Source of the DNA: Bacteroidales bacterium
GTDB lineage: Bacteria; Bacteroidota; Bacteroidia; Bacteroidales; UBA932
Length of the DNA stretch: 64,000 nucleotides
Direction of reading: 5' to 3'
Assembly: GCA_017480345.1 (NCBI GenBank)
Contig: JAFVAU010000021.1
Span: 1 to 64,000 of the forward strand
Shown here piece by piece: positions 32,049-41,093 of this stretch. Position numbers and translations under genes: made by a program. Numbering within the stretch: position 1 is the stretch's first letter; each line of letters starts with the position of its first letter. The notes below the pieces were generated by a model. The model did no database searches. It worked only from the letters and a program-made list of their open reading frames with translations, and had not been told where the DNA came from.

Positions 32049-34868
32049 TTATTTCTTACTGAACAAAATTTTACCAGTACGTTTGATCATGTACGGAAGG
32101 ATGCCGCCGAATTTGCCTTCGGAGGTGCGCATGATGCTGGCCTCCGGATGCACGCGGTGCAAATGGATGGCGTCGAAGCCGCACTTGGTGGTGCAGACGC
32201 CGCAGCCGATGCATTTGTTCTCGTCCACCACGGACGCACCGCAACCCAGGCAGCGGGCCGTTTCCTTGCGCACCTGCTCTTCCGTGAGCGTGCCGTGATA
32301 CTCCGTGAACTTGCCCTTCACAGGAACCACGCCAGGATCCTGACGGGAGCCGTTGTCGTAGCTTTCCACCACGATGTCCTGCTTGTTCAGTTCGATGAAA
32401 TTCCTCCGGTTGCGGCCGATGGTCATGTGACCGTGCTGCACGAAGCGATGGAGCGATTCCGCAGCCTCCTTGCCGGCGGCAATGGCGTCGATGGCAAACT
32501 TGGGACCCGTGAAGACGTCTCCGCCCACGAAGATGTCCGGCTCCGCCGTCTGATACGTGAGCTTGTCGGCAATGGGATAAACCCCGCGGAAGAATTCCAC
32601 CTTGGTGTCCTTCAGGAGGTCTTTCAGGATTACCGTCTGGCCGATGGCGAAGATGACCTTATCGGCCTCCAACGTGATGGTTTCCTCCTCGTTGTAGGTG
32701 GGGGCGAACTTGTGCTCCGCATTGAAGACGGAGGTGCACTTCTTGAAGACGATGCCGGTGACCTTGTCCGTGCCCAGCACTTCCTTGGGACCCCAGCCGG
32801 GGTTGATGACAACCCCGTCCTCGCGGGCTTCCATACGCTCTTCCAGGGAGGCGGGCATGATGTCTTCCGTTTCCAGGGACAGCATGGTAACCTCGGAGGC
32901 ACCGCTCCGGAGCGCCACGCGGGCCGCGTCGATGGCCACGTTGCCACCACCCACAACCACCACCTTGCCGCTCAGTTTCTTGTCTCCGCAGTTGGCCTCG
33001 TGCAGGAAGTCGATGGCCGTGGTAGTACCGGGCAGCGTATCTCCGGGAACGCCGGGCAGTTTGCCGCCCTGGCAGCCGATGGCCACGTAGAAGCCCTTGT
33101 AGCCCTGTTCCCGCAGCTGGGCAATGGTAATGTCCTTGCCCACCTCTACGCCGGTGCGGATTTCCACACCGATTTCCTTCAGGATATCAATCTCCGCCTT
33201 CACCACATCCTTGCCAAGCTTATAGGAAGGAATGCCGTAGCGGAGCATGCCGCCGGGCTCTTCATTCTTTTCAAACACGGTGGGCTTGTAACCCAGGGTG
33301 GCCAGGTAATAGGCGCAGGAGAGGCCGGCAGGGCCGCCGCCGATGATGGCAATCTTCTCCTCCCAGCGGTCCTGCACGGAGGATGCAATCACAATCTCCG
33401 GCACAAAACGGGTTTCCGCATGCAGGTCCTGCTCCGCGATGAATTTCTTCACGGCGTCGATGGCCACGGCACGGTCTATGGTACCGCGGGTGCAGGCATC
33501 CTCGCAGCGGCGGTTGCACACGCGGCCGCACACGGCCGGGAACGGATTCTCCCGCTTGATGAGCTCAAGGGCTTCCGTGTACTTGCCCTCGGCCGCCTTC
33601 TTCAGATAGCCCTGAACGGCAATATGGGCCGGGCAGGCGGTCTTACAGGGGGAGGTACCGGTTTCGTAGCAATTGATGCGGTTCTTGTCCCGGTAGTCTT
33701 CCGTCCAATGGTCGGGGCCCCAGGCTTTGGCATCCGGCAGTTCGTGCTTGGGATACTGGATGGGGCCGCTGTGGGTGCAGAGCTTCTGGCCCAGCTTCAC
33801 GGCTCCGGCGGGACAATACTCCACGCATCGGCCACAGGCCACGCAGTTCTTGGGATCCACTTCGGCCACATAGGCGCTGCGGCTCATGTTGGGCGTATTG
33901 AAGAGCTGGGAGGTGCGCAGGGCGTTGCAAATCTTCACGTTGCAGTTGCAGATGGCGAAAATCTTCCCTTCTCCGTCAATGTTGGTCACCTGGTGCACGT
34001 AGCCGTTGTCCTCGGCCTTCTTGAGAATGGCCATGCACTCGTCGTAGGTAATATAATGGCCACGGCCGGTCTCGGCCAGATAATCGGCCATATCCCCTAC
34101 TCCGATGCACCAGTCGCGGTAGTCGTCGGCGCAGCCCTCGTCCAACTTCTTGCGGCCGTAGCGGCAGCTGCAGATGCCCACGCCCAGGTGGCCTTCATAT
34201 TTCTTGAGCCAGTATGAAATATGCTCAATGTCAATGGATTCGTTTTCCATGGAGATGGCCTTCTCTACCGGAATCACATGCATACCGATTCCGCTGCCGC
34301 CCATGGGGACCATGGGGGTGATCTTCTCCAGCGGGAGGAAGGTCATGCGCTCGAAGAACATGGCCAGCTCCGGATGCTTGTCCATGAGCTCCACGTTCAT
34401 GTTGGTGTACTCCGCACTGCCGGGAACGAACATGGGAACCCAATAGACACGGTCCTTGCGCTCGAAAGTGGTGCCGGCATCCGGACCCTGCCCGTTGGTG
34501 TAATGGTCTCCGTAGTCGTACTCCAGCATGCCGAAGAAAGCCAGCTTGTCCAGCAGGTCGTCAAACTCCTTCTCGGAGGAGGCATAGTGCTTCTTGGCGT
34601 TGAGCTCGTGCAGTTGGGCGCGTGTCCAGTGCTTGCGCACCTTGAAGGGATTGCCGGGAAGCATGTCTAAGAGCAGGTCTAAGGAGGCTTCGCGGGTGAT
34701 GGGGTCCATCTCATCCTCAAAGATGCAGGCCAGGCCCCAGTACTCCGGGGCTTCGGTGGTCATCTTGATCTTTCCGGGAATGCGGTCCGTAATGTGGCGG
34801 ACCAGCTTGATGAGCTTGGGGTTAGGATTTTTGTCACCAAAGTGCTTGGGGACAAACTTCTTTGACAT
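32049..34868 (-). CDS. Multi-cluster Fe-S flavoprotein oxidoreductase (GltD/NfnB-like)
   Basis: A 939-residue cytoplasmic protein. A unique N-terminal region (1-225) is followed by Cys motifs at ~234-255 (CSCRYG...CADD...C) and ~307-315 (CNCNVKIC). Then come a ferredoxin motif CVACGRCVEYCP (~342-353) and a GltD-type cluster part CKTACP...CGRVCNRRCEDAC (~408-459). FAD binding is at IIGGGPAGLSC (~508-518), NAD(P) binding at VVVGGGNVAIDAA (~637-649), and a C-terminal ferredoxin repeat (CLGCG...CIGCGVCTTKC) near 880-905. It probably moves electrons between NAD(P)H and a low-potential acceptor. It lies between hypB and hypA in one operon; its partner is not evident. Confidence 0.82.
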   Translation of the reverse strand: MSKKFVPKHFGDKNPNPKLIKLVRHITDRIPGKIKMTTEAPEYWGLACIFEDEMDPITREASLDLLLDMLPGNPFKVRKHWTRAQLHELNAKKHYASSEKEFDDLLDKLAFFGMLEYDYGDHYTNGQGPDAGTTFERKDRVYWVPMFVPGSAEYTNMNVELMDKHPELAMFFERMTFLPLEKITPMVPMGGSGIGMHVIPVEKAISMENESIDIEHISYWLKKYEGHLGVGICSCRYGRKKLDEGCADDYRDWCIGVGDMADYLAETGRGHYITYDECMAILKKAEDNGYVHQVTNIDGEGKIFAICNCNVKICNALRTSQLFNTPNMSRSAYVAEVDPKNCVACGRCVEYCPAGAVKLGQKLCTHSGPIQYPKHELPDAKAWGPDHWTEDYRDKNRINCYETGTSPCKTACPAHIAVQGYLKKAAEGKYTEALELIKRENPFPAVCGRVCNRRCEDACTRGTIDRAVAIDAVKKFIAEQDLHAETRFVPEIVIASSVQDRWEEKIAIIGGGPAGLSCAYYLATLGYKPTVFEKNEEPGGMLRYGIPSYKLGKDVVKAEIDILKEIGVEIRTGVEVGKDITIAQLREQGYKGFYVAIGCQGGKLPGVPGDTLPGTTTAIDFLHEANCGDKKLSGKVVVVGGGNVAIDAARVALRSGASEVTMLSLETEDIMPASLEERMEAREDGVVINPGWGPKEVLGTDKVTGIVFKKCTSVFNAEHKFAPTYNEEETITLEADKVIFAIGQTVILKDLLKDTKVEFFRGVYPIADKLTYQTAEPDIFVGGDVFTGPKFAIDAIAAGKEAAESLHRFVQHGHMTIGRNRRNFIELNKQDIVVESYDNGSRQDPGVVPVKGKFTEYHGTLTEEQVRKETARCLGCGASVVDENKCIGCGVCTTKCGFDAIHLHRVHPEASIMRTSEGKFGGILPYMIKRTGKILFSKK

Positions 34869-34887
34869 CTCAGGCATATATCAGATT

Positions 34888-35565
34888 TTATTGTTGTTTC
34901 CACTGTTTCACCTCATCTTCCAGCCACTGGGCGAATACCTCCACGCCCTCCCCTGTCTTGGCACAGATGGGGATTACCTGTGCCTTGGGGTTGCGCATGT
35001 GCACATACTCCTTGCACTTCTCCGGGTCAAAATCGAAGTATGGCAGCACGTCCATCTTGTTAATCACAACCACGTCGCATATAGAGAACATCAGGGGGTA
35101 TTTGAGCGGCTTGTCATGGCCTTCCGGCACGGAGAGGATCATGGCGTTCTTGACGGAGCCGGTATCGAATTCCGCCGGGCACACCAGATTGCCCACGTTT
35201 TCCAGAATTACCAGATCCAGCCCATCCAGGGCCACATGGTCCAGCCCCTGGCGCGTCATTTCCGCATCCAGGTGGCACATGCCGCCGGTATGGAGCTGGA
35301 TGGAAGGGATGCCGGTGGCTTCCTTGATTTTGCGGGCATCCACGTCGGAGTCTATATCGGCCTCCATCACGGCCAGGCGGAGCTTGTCCTTCAAAAGGCC
35401 GATGGTTTGGATGAGCGTGGTGGTTTTGCCGCTGCCTGGGGAAGACATCAGATTGAGGAGGAAAACCCCTTTCCGCTTCAGTTCCGCCCGGAGGGCATCG
35501 GCATCCTTTTCATTATCTTCGAAGATACTCTTCTTAATTTCAATGACTTTGACTTCGTCCGTCAT
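34888..35565 (-). CDS. hypB: Hydrogenase nickel incorporation GTPase HypB
   Basis: A 225-residue G3E-family GTPase that delivers nickel with HypA. P-loop SSPGSGKTT lies at ~41-49; the metal-site TGGMCHLD, ENVGNLVCPAEFD and the NKMD guanine motif follow. The His-rich N-terminal nickel store seen in some HypB proteins is absent. The frame is open upstream, but a -7 box (35598-35605, minus) lies in that extension, fixing MTDEVK as the start. It opens a five-gene operon, divergent from glpA. Confidence 0.9.
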   Translation of the reverse strand: MTDEVKVIEIKKSIFEDNEKDADALRAELKRKGVFLLNLMSSPGSGKTTTLIQTIGLLKDKLRLAVMEADIDSDVDARKIKEATGIPSIQLHTGGMCHLDAEMTRQGLDHVALDGLDLVILENVGNLVCPAEFDTGSVKNAMILSVPEGHDKPLKYPLMFSICDVVVINKMDVLPYFDFDPEKCKEYVHMRNPKAQVIPICAKTGEGVEVFAQWLEDEVKQWKQQ

Positions 35566-35597
35566 GGAAAGCTTGGTTTTAGTGTTATTTTGGTCTT

Positions 35598-35636
35598 CAA
35601 ATATACGCATTTTTTCGCAAAGTTTCACTATATTTG
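35598..35636. promoter_or_regulatory. Divergent promoters of hypB and glpA
   Basis: Minus-strand TATATTTG at 35598-35605 serves hypB. Plus-strand TATATTTG at 35629-35636 serves glpA and lies 20 bases before its ATG. The two boxes point away from each other within 40 bases, so the promoters share upstream DNA and could be co-regulated or compete. Confidence 0.6.
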
Positions 35637-35656
35637 TCTATCATAATTAAGACACG

Positions 35657-37252
35657 ATGAATCCTAACGAATTTGATGTCATCATCATTGGCGGCGGCAT
35701 CACGGGGGCCGGAACCCAGCGGGACTGCGCCATGCGCGGGCTGCGCACGCTCCTGGTAGACCGCTCGGACATTGCCACCGGCGCCACGGGCCGCAACCAC
35801 GGCCTGCTGCACTCCGGGGCGCGCTACGCCGTCAACGATGCGGAATCCGGAGCGGAGTGCATCCAGGAAAACCTCATTCTCAGAAAGATAGCCTCCCACT
35901 GCATAGACCCTTCCGACGGCCTGTTCATCACCCTCCCGGAAGACGACTTGGGCTACCAAGCCACCTTCGTGGAGGCCTGCCGCGCTTCGGGCATATCGGC
36001 CGAAATCATAGACCCGGACCTGGCCCGCCGGCTGGAACCGTCCGTTAATCCGGAAATTATAGGCGCCGTCCGCGTGCCGGACGCCAGCGTGGACCCCTTC
36101 CGCCTGTGCGCCGCCAATATGCTGGACGCCAAACTGCACGGCGGCCAGGTGCGCCTGCACACGGAAGTGACGGGGCTCATCAAGGAAGAGAACACCGTCA
36201 AGGGCATCCATACCCGTAGTCGCCTCAGCGGAGAAGAGAAAGACTTTTTCGCCCCGGTCGTGGTGAACGCCAGCGGCGTGTGGGGAGAACAGATCTGCAA
36301 CATGGCCGGCACCCGCCTCACCATGTTCCCCGCCAAGGGCGCCCTACTCATCTTCGCCCACCGGGTCAACAACATGGTCATCAACCGCTGCCGCAAGCCC
36401 GCCAACGCGGATATCCTGGTTCCCGGAGACACCGTCTGCATCATCGGCACCACTTCTTCCCGCATCCCGCTGGAAGAATGCCTGAACGTAGCCGTAACGC
36501 CGGAAGAAGTGAACCTCCTCATCACCGAGGGCGCCCGCCTGGCCCCCAGCCTGCTTTCTACGCGCATTCTCCGGGCCTATGCCGGCGTGCGTCCGCTGGT
36601 AAGTGAAGACAACGACCCTTCCGGCAGGAATATCTCCCGCGGCATCGTCTGCCTGGACCACGAGACCCGGGACGGCATCAAGGGCTTTGTCACCATCTCC
36701 GGCGGCAAGCTCACCACCTACAGACTCATGGCCGAGATGGCCACCGACGTGGTTTGCCGCAAACTGGGCGTGGAAAAGGCCTGCGAAACGGCCGTGAAGG
36801 CCCTTCCGGGCTCGGAAGAAGGCTCCTACGAGGAAGTGGCCCGGAAGATTTGGGAGAACCCGTCCACCAGCCAGAAGGCGGCCGCCTCCCGCATGGGCAG
36901 CCGCGTTTCCCGCATCAACAGTGATGACCGCCGGGACGAAGCCCTCATCTGCGAATGCGAGGAAGTGAGCGTAGGAGAAGTGAATGCGGCCATCGACCGC
37001 ATGGAAGTGAATTCCCTCACGGACCTTCGCCGCCGCACGCGCGTGGGCATGGGAACCTGCCAGGGAGAGTTCTGCGCCTGCCGGGCCGCCGGCCTGCTGG
37101 CCAAGGCGCACGGCTGCGTGGAAAGGGAAAGGAAAGACGTGGCCTCCTTCCTCCAGGAGCGCTGGAAGGGCAACTTCCCCATCGGCTGGGGAGATACCCT
37201 CCGGGAGGCCGAATATACCCAGTGGGTCTATAAAAATGTTCTGGGCCTATGA
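35657..37252 (+). CDS. glpA: Anaerobic glycerol-3-phosphate dehydrogenase subunit A
   Basis: A 531-residue flavoprotein that oxidises glycerol-3-phosphate to dihydroxyacetone phosphate. The N-terminus is the FAD motif VIIIGGGITGAGTQRDCAMRG, the DAO fold follows, and the C-terminal ~80 residues hold a BFD-like [2Fe-2S] domain (CECEEVSVGEVNAAI...CQGEFCACR). Length is normal for GlpA. The stop TGA overlaps the glpB ATG (ATGA), showing tight coupling in the glpABC-glpT operon. Electrons pass through GlpC to the quinone pool. Confidence 0.93.
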   Translation: MNPNEFDVIIIGGGITGAGTQRDCAMRGLRTLLVDRSDIATGATGRNHGLLHSGARYAVNDAESGAECIQENLILRKIASHCIDPSDGLFITLPEDDLGYQATFVEACRASGISAEIIDPDLARRLEPSVNPEIIGAVRVPDASVDPFRLCAANMLDAKLHGGQVRLHTEVTGLIKEENTVKGIHTRSRLSGEEKDFFAPVVVNASGVWGEQICNMAGTRLTMFPAKGALLIFAHRVNNMVINRCRKPANADILVPGDTVCIIGTTSSRIPLEECLNVAVTPEEVNLLITEGARLAPSLLSTRILRAYAGVRPLVSEDNDPSGRNISRGIVCLDHETRDGIKGFVTISGGKLTTYRLMAEMATDVVCRKLGVEKACETAVKALPGSEEGSYEEVARKIWENPSTSQKAAASRMGSRVSRINSDDRRDEALICECEEVSVGEVNAAIDRMEVNSLTDLRRRTRVGMGTCQGEFCACRAAGLLAKAHGCVERERKDVASFLQERWKGNFPIGWGDTLREAEYTQWVYKNVLGL

Positions 37253-38367
37253 GATTTGATACCGTAATCCTTGGCGGCGGCCTCACCGGACTGGTGGCCG
37301 GCATCCGCCTGCAGAAAGCCGGAAAGGAAACGGCCATCGTCAGTTCCGGACAGAATGCCCTGCATTTCTTCTCCGGCAGTTTCGAGTCCTTCGGAGAACC
37401 CACCCGTGAGCTTGCAGACCTCTTCTCGGAGGCCGGCATCCACCTGCACTACCAGGAAGGCGTGCGCCTGATGCCCATGGGCACCTTCCGTCCGTCGGCC
37501 CTTTCGCTGGAAGACATCAGCCTTTTCCCCAACCCAAAATTCGGGAACAAGGTCCTTCTGGTGAACATTGTGGGCTACCATGATTTCTTCTCCTCCTTCC
37601 TGGCGCAAGGCCTGGAAGAGGCGGGCATGAGCGTGCGCATCCGTTTCCTGAACCTGATGGAAATGGGCATCAAGACGCCCGGAGAGATGCGCTCCGTCCA
37701 GCTGGCCCGCGCCCTGGACCGCAACTGGGAGAAGGTGGTGCAGGAAGTGCGCCTGCTCCTCAAAGACGACGACACCATCATCCTGCCCCAGGTATTCGGC
37801 CTGGAAGACGCCTCCATCCCGGGACGCATCCGCCAAAGCCTGCCCGCCCAGGTGGTCTTTGCCGGCACCCTGCCTCCCTCCGTTCCCGGCATCCGCACGC
37901 TGCATCTTCTGAAGCACCGTTACGAAGTGCTGGGAGGAACCTACCTCATGGGAGACGAGGTGGTGCAAGCACACCTGCACGAAGGCGTGGTGCACAGCGT
38001 CGTCACCAAGAACCTGGGCCAGCACTATCTGGAAGCGGAGAATTTCATCCTCTGCACCGGTTCCTTCTTTTCCAAGGGGCTGGCCTCCACGCCGGAAAAG
38101 GTGTACGAGCCCATTTTCGGGGCCGATGTCTCCTTCCTCCCGGACAGAAGCAGTTGGTACAACCCCTCCTTTGCGGAAAAACAGCCCTATATCGGCTTCG
38201 GCGTCTGCACGGACGAATGCCTGAAGGTGCTCAAGGAAGGGGCTCCCCTTTCCAACCTGTACGCCGCCGGTTCCATCCTGGGCGCCACGCATCCGGAATT
38301 GGGCATGGGGGCCGGCATGTGCCTCAGAAGTGCCCTCAAGGCCGCAGATTCCATCCTTGAACTATAA
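37249..38367 (+). CDS. glpB: Anaerobic glycerol-3-phosphate dehydrogenase subunit B
   Basis: A 372-residue flavoprotein subunit. It begins MRFDTVILGGGLTGLVAGIRLQ (dinucleotide motif), contains NALHFFSGSFESFGEP and ends in AAGSILGATHPELGMGAGMCL. GlpB works with GlpA in the soluble dehydrogenase part of the complex. It starts inside the glpA stop codon and glpC follows one base after its own stop. The length is a little below that of the E. coli protein, as in other Bacteroidales. Confidence 0.9.
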   Translation: MRFDTVILGGGLTGLVAGIRLQKAGKETAIVSSGQNALHFFSGSFESFGEPTRELADLFSEAGIHLHYQEGVRLMPMGTFRPSALSLEDISLFPNPKFGNKVLLVNIVGYHDFFSSFLAQGLEEAGMSVRIRFLNLMEMGIKTPGEMRSVQLARALDRNWEKVVQEVRLLLKDDDTIILPQVFGLEDASIPGRIRQSLPAQVVFAGTLPPSVPGIRTLHLLKHRYEVLGGTYLMGDEVVQAHLHEGVVHSVVTKNLGQHYLEAENFILCTGSFFSKGLASTPEKVYEPIFGADVSFLPDRSSWYNPSFAEKQPYIGFGVCTDECLKVLKEGAPLSNLYAAGSILGATHPELGMGAGMCLRSALKAADSILEL

Positions 38368-38368
38368 T

Positions 38369-39580
38369 ATGAAGTACCAAGAATATACGGAAAGCCCTCA
38401 CAATTTTGAGGAATGTACCAAATGCACCGTCTGTACGGTGTACTGCCCCGTGCTGGAAGTGAATCCACTCTATCCGGGTCCCAAGCAGGCCGGCCCGGAC
38501 GGAGAAAGGCTGCGCCTCAAAGACCCCGCCTTCTTCGACGCCGCCCTCAAGTACTGCCTCAATTGCAAGCGCTGCGAGGTGGCCTGCCCTTCCGGGGTAA
38601 AAGTGGCCGATCTTATCCAAAGCGCCCGTCTCCGCTACGACCGCTCCCCCATCAAATTGCGGGACCGCATCCTGGCCTCTACGGATTTCATGGGCAAGAT
38701 GGTAAGGCCGGTGGCCCCCATCGTCAACCTGGTCACGGGCATGGGCATCACCAAAACGGCCATGGACGCCTTCCTGGCCGTGGACCGGCACCGCACCTTC
38801 CCCAAATACAGCGGAAGCAGCTTTGAATTCTGGCTGGGGCGCCAGCGCAAGGAGCAGGCGGCCTTCCCCCAGCAAGTGGCGTATTTCCACGGCTGCTATG
38901 TGAACTACAACTACCCCCAGCTGGGAAAAGACCTGGTGAAGGTGCTCAATGCCCTGGGCGTGGGCGTACAGCTGCTGGAGAAGGAGAAATGCTGCGGCAT
39001 AGCCCTCATCACCAACAAGATGACCAAGGAAGCCACGGCCCACGCCACCCACAACGTGGCCGTACTTGGAAAAGCCGTGGAGAAAGGACTCAAACTTATC
39101 ACCACCTCCTCCACCTGCACCCTCACCCTCCGGGACGAATATCCGGAGCTGCTGGGCGTGGACAATTCCGCCGTGCGGGACTCCATCCTGCTGGCCACCC
39201 GCTTCATCTATGAGAAGTTGGAGCAGGGCGCCACGCTCCCCTTCCGCAAGGATTTCCATAAGAAGGTGGCCTACCACACGCCCTGCCACATGGAGAAACT
39301 GGGCTGGGGCGTTTTCTCGGAAAAGCTCCTCCGCATGATTCCCGGGGTGGAATTCACCCTGCTGGACAGCGCCTGCTGCGGCATCGCCGGCACCTACGGC
39401 TTCAAGAAGGAGAACTACAAGACTTCCCAGGCCATCGGCGAACCCCTGTTCGAGAACATCAGAACCGTGAATCCGGACGTGGTGGCCTGCGACTGTGAAA
39501 CCTGTAAATGGCAGATTGAGATGAGCACCGGTTACCCCGTCCAGAATCCCATCTCCATCCTGGCCGATGCATTGGAATAA
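38369..39580 (+). CDS. glpC: Anaerobic glycerol-3-phosphate dehydrogenase subunit C
   Basis: A 403-residue iron-sulfur subunit that links GlpAB to the membrane. Two [4Fe-4S] motifs open the protein (CTKCTVCTVYCP at ~15-26 and CLNCKRCEVACPSG at ~65). Two cysteine-rich CCG-type domains follow (FHGCYVNYN...KCCGIAL and YHTPCHMEKLG...DSACCGIAGTYG). The ATG at 38369 comes one base after the glpB stop; the longer upstream frame lies in glpB. It is the third gene of the operon. Confidence 0.92.
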   Translation: MKYQEYTESPHNFEECTKCTVCTVYCPVLEVNPLYPGPKQAGPDGERLRLKDPAFFDAALKYCLNCKRCEVACPSGVKVADLIQSARLRYDRSPIKLRDRILASTDFMGKMVRPVAPIVNLVTGMGITKTAMDAFLAVDRHRTFPKYSGSSFEFWLGRQRKEQAAFPQQVAYFHGCYVNYNYPQLGKDLVKVLNALGVGVQLLEKEKCCGIALITNKMTKEATAHATHNVAVLGKAVEKGLKLITTSSTCTLTLRDEYPELLGVDNSAVRDSILLATRFIYEKLEQGATLPFRKDFHKKVAYHTPCHMEKLGWGVFSEKLLRMIPGVEFTLLDSACCGIAGTYGFKKENYKTSQAIGEPLFENIRTVNPDVVACDCETCKWQIEMSTGYPVQNPISILADALE

Positions 39581-39591
39581 ACCATAATAAC

Positions 39592-40968
39592 ATGCTCAAA
39601 TTTCTGCAACAGCCGGCCTACCTGCCGGCACAGACCGGCCCCGAGGCCGACGCCAAGTACAAGCGCCTGCGCCTTCAAGTCTTCCTGGGCGCCTTTATCG
39701 GCTATGCCGGTTTCTACCTGGTAAGAAAGAACCTGTCCATGGCCATCCCGGCCATGGCGCCCTTAGGCTTTGACAAGACGGAGCTGGGCTTTGTCCTGGG
39801 CCTTAACGCCGCCGCCTACGCCCTGTCCAAATTCCTGATGGGCAGCGTATCGGACCGTTCCAACGCCCGCGTCTTCCTGCCGCTGGGCCTCATCCTCACG
39901 GCCATCTCCATGTGCTTCATGATTGTGCCCATCCAGTTTATCGGGGCCGACCATAAGGCCCTGGCCATCCTCGTGATGGGCATTCTGAACGCCTTAGTGG
40001 GCTGGTTCAACGGCATGGGCTGGCCTCCCTGCGGCCGTGTGATGACACACTGGTTCTCGCCGGGTGAACGGGGCACCATGATGAGCATCTGGAACTGCGC
40101 GCATAACGTGGGCGGCGCCCTGGTGGGCCCCATGGCCACCTATGGTGCCGTCTGGTTCGGCAGCTGGTTCTACGCTGCCCACACGGAGCTCTACTTCCTC
40201 ATCGGCACTTTTGCCTTCCCGGCGGCCGTAGCCATCTTCATCGCCCTTCTGGCCTATATCCTCCTCCGGGACACCCCGCAGTCCTGCGGCCTGCCTTCCG
40301 TTGAAGCCTGGAGGAACGACTATCCCAAGAACTACTCGGCCAAACATGAGGAAACCCTCACCGCCAAGGAGATTTTCTTCCAGTACGTGCTCAACAACAA
40401 GTTCCTCTGGTACATAGCCCTGTCCAACGCCTTCGTGTATATGGTGCGCTACGGCTGCCTGGACTGGGCTCCCACCATCCTCACGGAAAAGGGAATCGAC
40501 CTCAAGAGCGCCGGCTGGGCCTATTTCGCCTATGAGTTCGCCGCTATTCCGGGGACGCTGCTCTGCGGCTGGATGTCGGACAAACTCTTCAAGGGCAAGC
40601 GCGCCCTGCCCACCATGCTCTTCATGGGGCTGGTGCTGGTGTTCATCGTGCTTTACTGGCAGTACATCGACAACCTCACCATGGTCATCATCTGCCTCAT
40701 CGGCATCGGTTTCTTCATCTACGGCCCCGTGATGCTCATCGGCGTGCAGGCCCTGGACCTGGCCCCCAAGAACGCCGCCGGAACGGCCGCCGGCCTCACC
40801 GGCTTCTTCGGCTACTTCCTGGGCACCTTCATCCTGGCCAATACGGTGATTGGCTGGGTTGCCCAGACCGCCGGCTGGAACTGGACCTTCCTGCTGCTGA
40901 TCGCCGCCTGCCTCCTGGCCATCTTCTTCATGGGCCTCACCCTCAAGGAAGAGCGCCGCTCCGCCTAA
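39592..40968 (+). CDS. glpT: Glycerol-3-phosphate:phosphate antiporter
   Basis: A 458-residue MFS transporter of the organophosphate:phosphate antiporter group, importing glycerol-3-phosphate. Signs are YAGFYLVRKNLSMAIPAM near the start, FLMGSVSDRSNARVFLPLG (motif A) and WFNGMGWPPCGRVMTHWFSPGERG with the family's Arg and Gly residues, and 12 membrane segments. It lies 11 bases after glpC in the same operon and feeds the GlpABC dehydrogenase. The operon ends in the inverted-repeat element at 40973. Confidence 0.92.
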   Translation: MLKFLQQPAYLPAQTGPEADAKYKRLRLQVFLGAFIGYAGFYLVRKNLSMAIPAMAPLGFDKTELGFVLGLNAAAYALSKFLMGSVSDRSNARVFLPLGLILTAISMCFMIVPIQFIGADHKALAILVMGILNALVGWFNGMGWPPCGRVMTHWFSPGERGTMMSIWNCAHNVGGALVGPMATYGAVWFGSWFYAAHTELYFLIGTFAFPAAVAIFIALLAYILLRDTPQSCGLPSVEAWRNDYPKNYSAKHEETLTAKEIFFQYVLNNKFLWYIALSNAFVYMVRYGCLDWAPTILTEKGIDLKSAGWAYFAYEFAAIPGTLLCGWMSDKLFKGKRALPTMLFMGLVLVFIVLYWQYIDNLTMVIICLIGIGFFIYGPVMLIGVQALDLAPKNAAGTAAGLTGFFGYFLGTFILANTVIGWVAQTAGWNWTFLLLIAACLLAIFFMGLTLKEERRSA

Positions 40969-40972
40969 AAAA

Positions 40973-41082
40973 GGTGACAGCTAACTCACTGTAACTCATA
41001 TACTTATATAGAATTTCTCGTTCAAAATTTGAACGAGAAATTCTATGTAAACGCCTGTAGGACAGATAATTAGCCGTCACCC
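40973..41082. repeat. ~110-bp inverted-repeat element, copy A (MITE-like)
   Basis: The ends GGTGACAGCTAACT and ATTAGCCGTCACC are imperfect inverted repeats of about 20 bp. The centre (41009-41045) is a perfect palindrome with 18-bp arms built on TCTCGTTCAAA/TTTGAACGAGA. A second copy of the same length and plan is at 43300-43408; both keep AAACGCCTG and GGACAG in the right arm. No coding capacity, so it looks like a miniature inverted-repeat element. Placed between convergent glpT and galactosidase genes, it may also end both transcripts. Confidence 0.7.
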
Positions 41083-41093
41083 CGGAATGCCGC

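Noticed and set aside
32037-34217. A 726-codon open frame on the plus strand, antisense to the Fe-S flavoprotein
   Set aside because: It mirrors a clearly real gene with Fe-S and nucleotide motifs; the frame is open because of third-position GC bias and its protein is low-complexity His/Gly/Ala without motifs.
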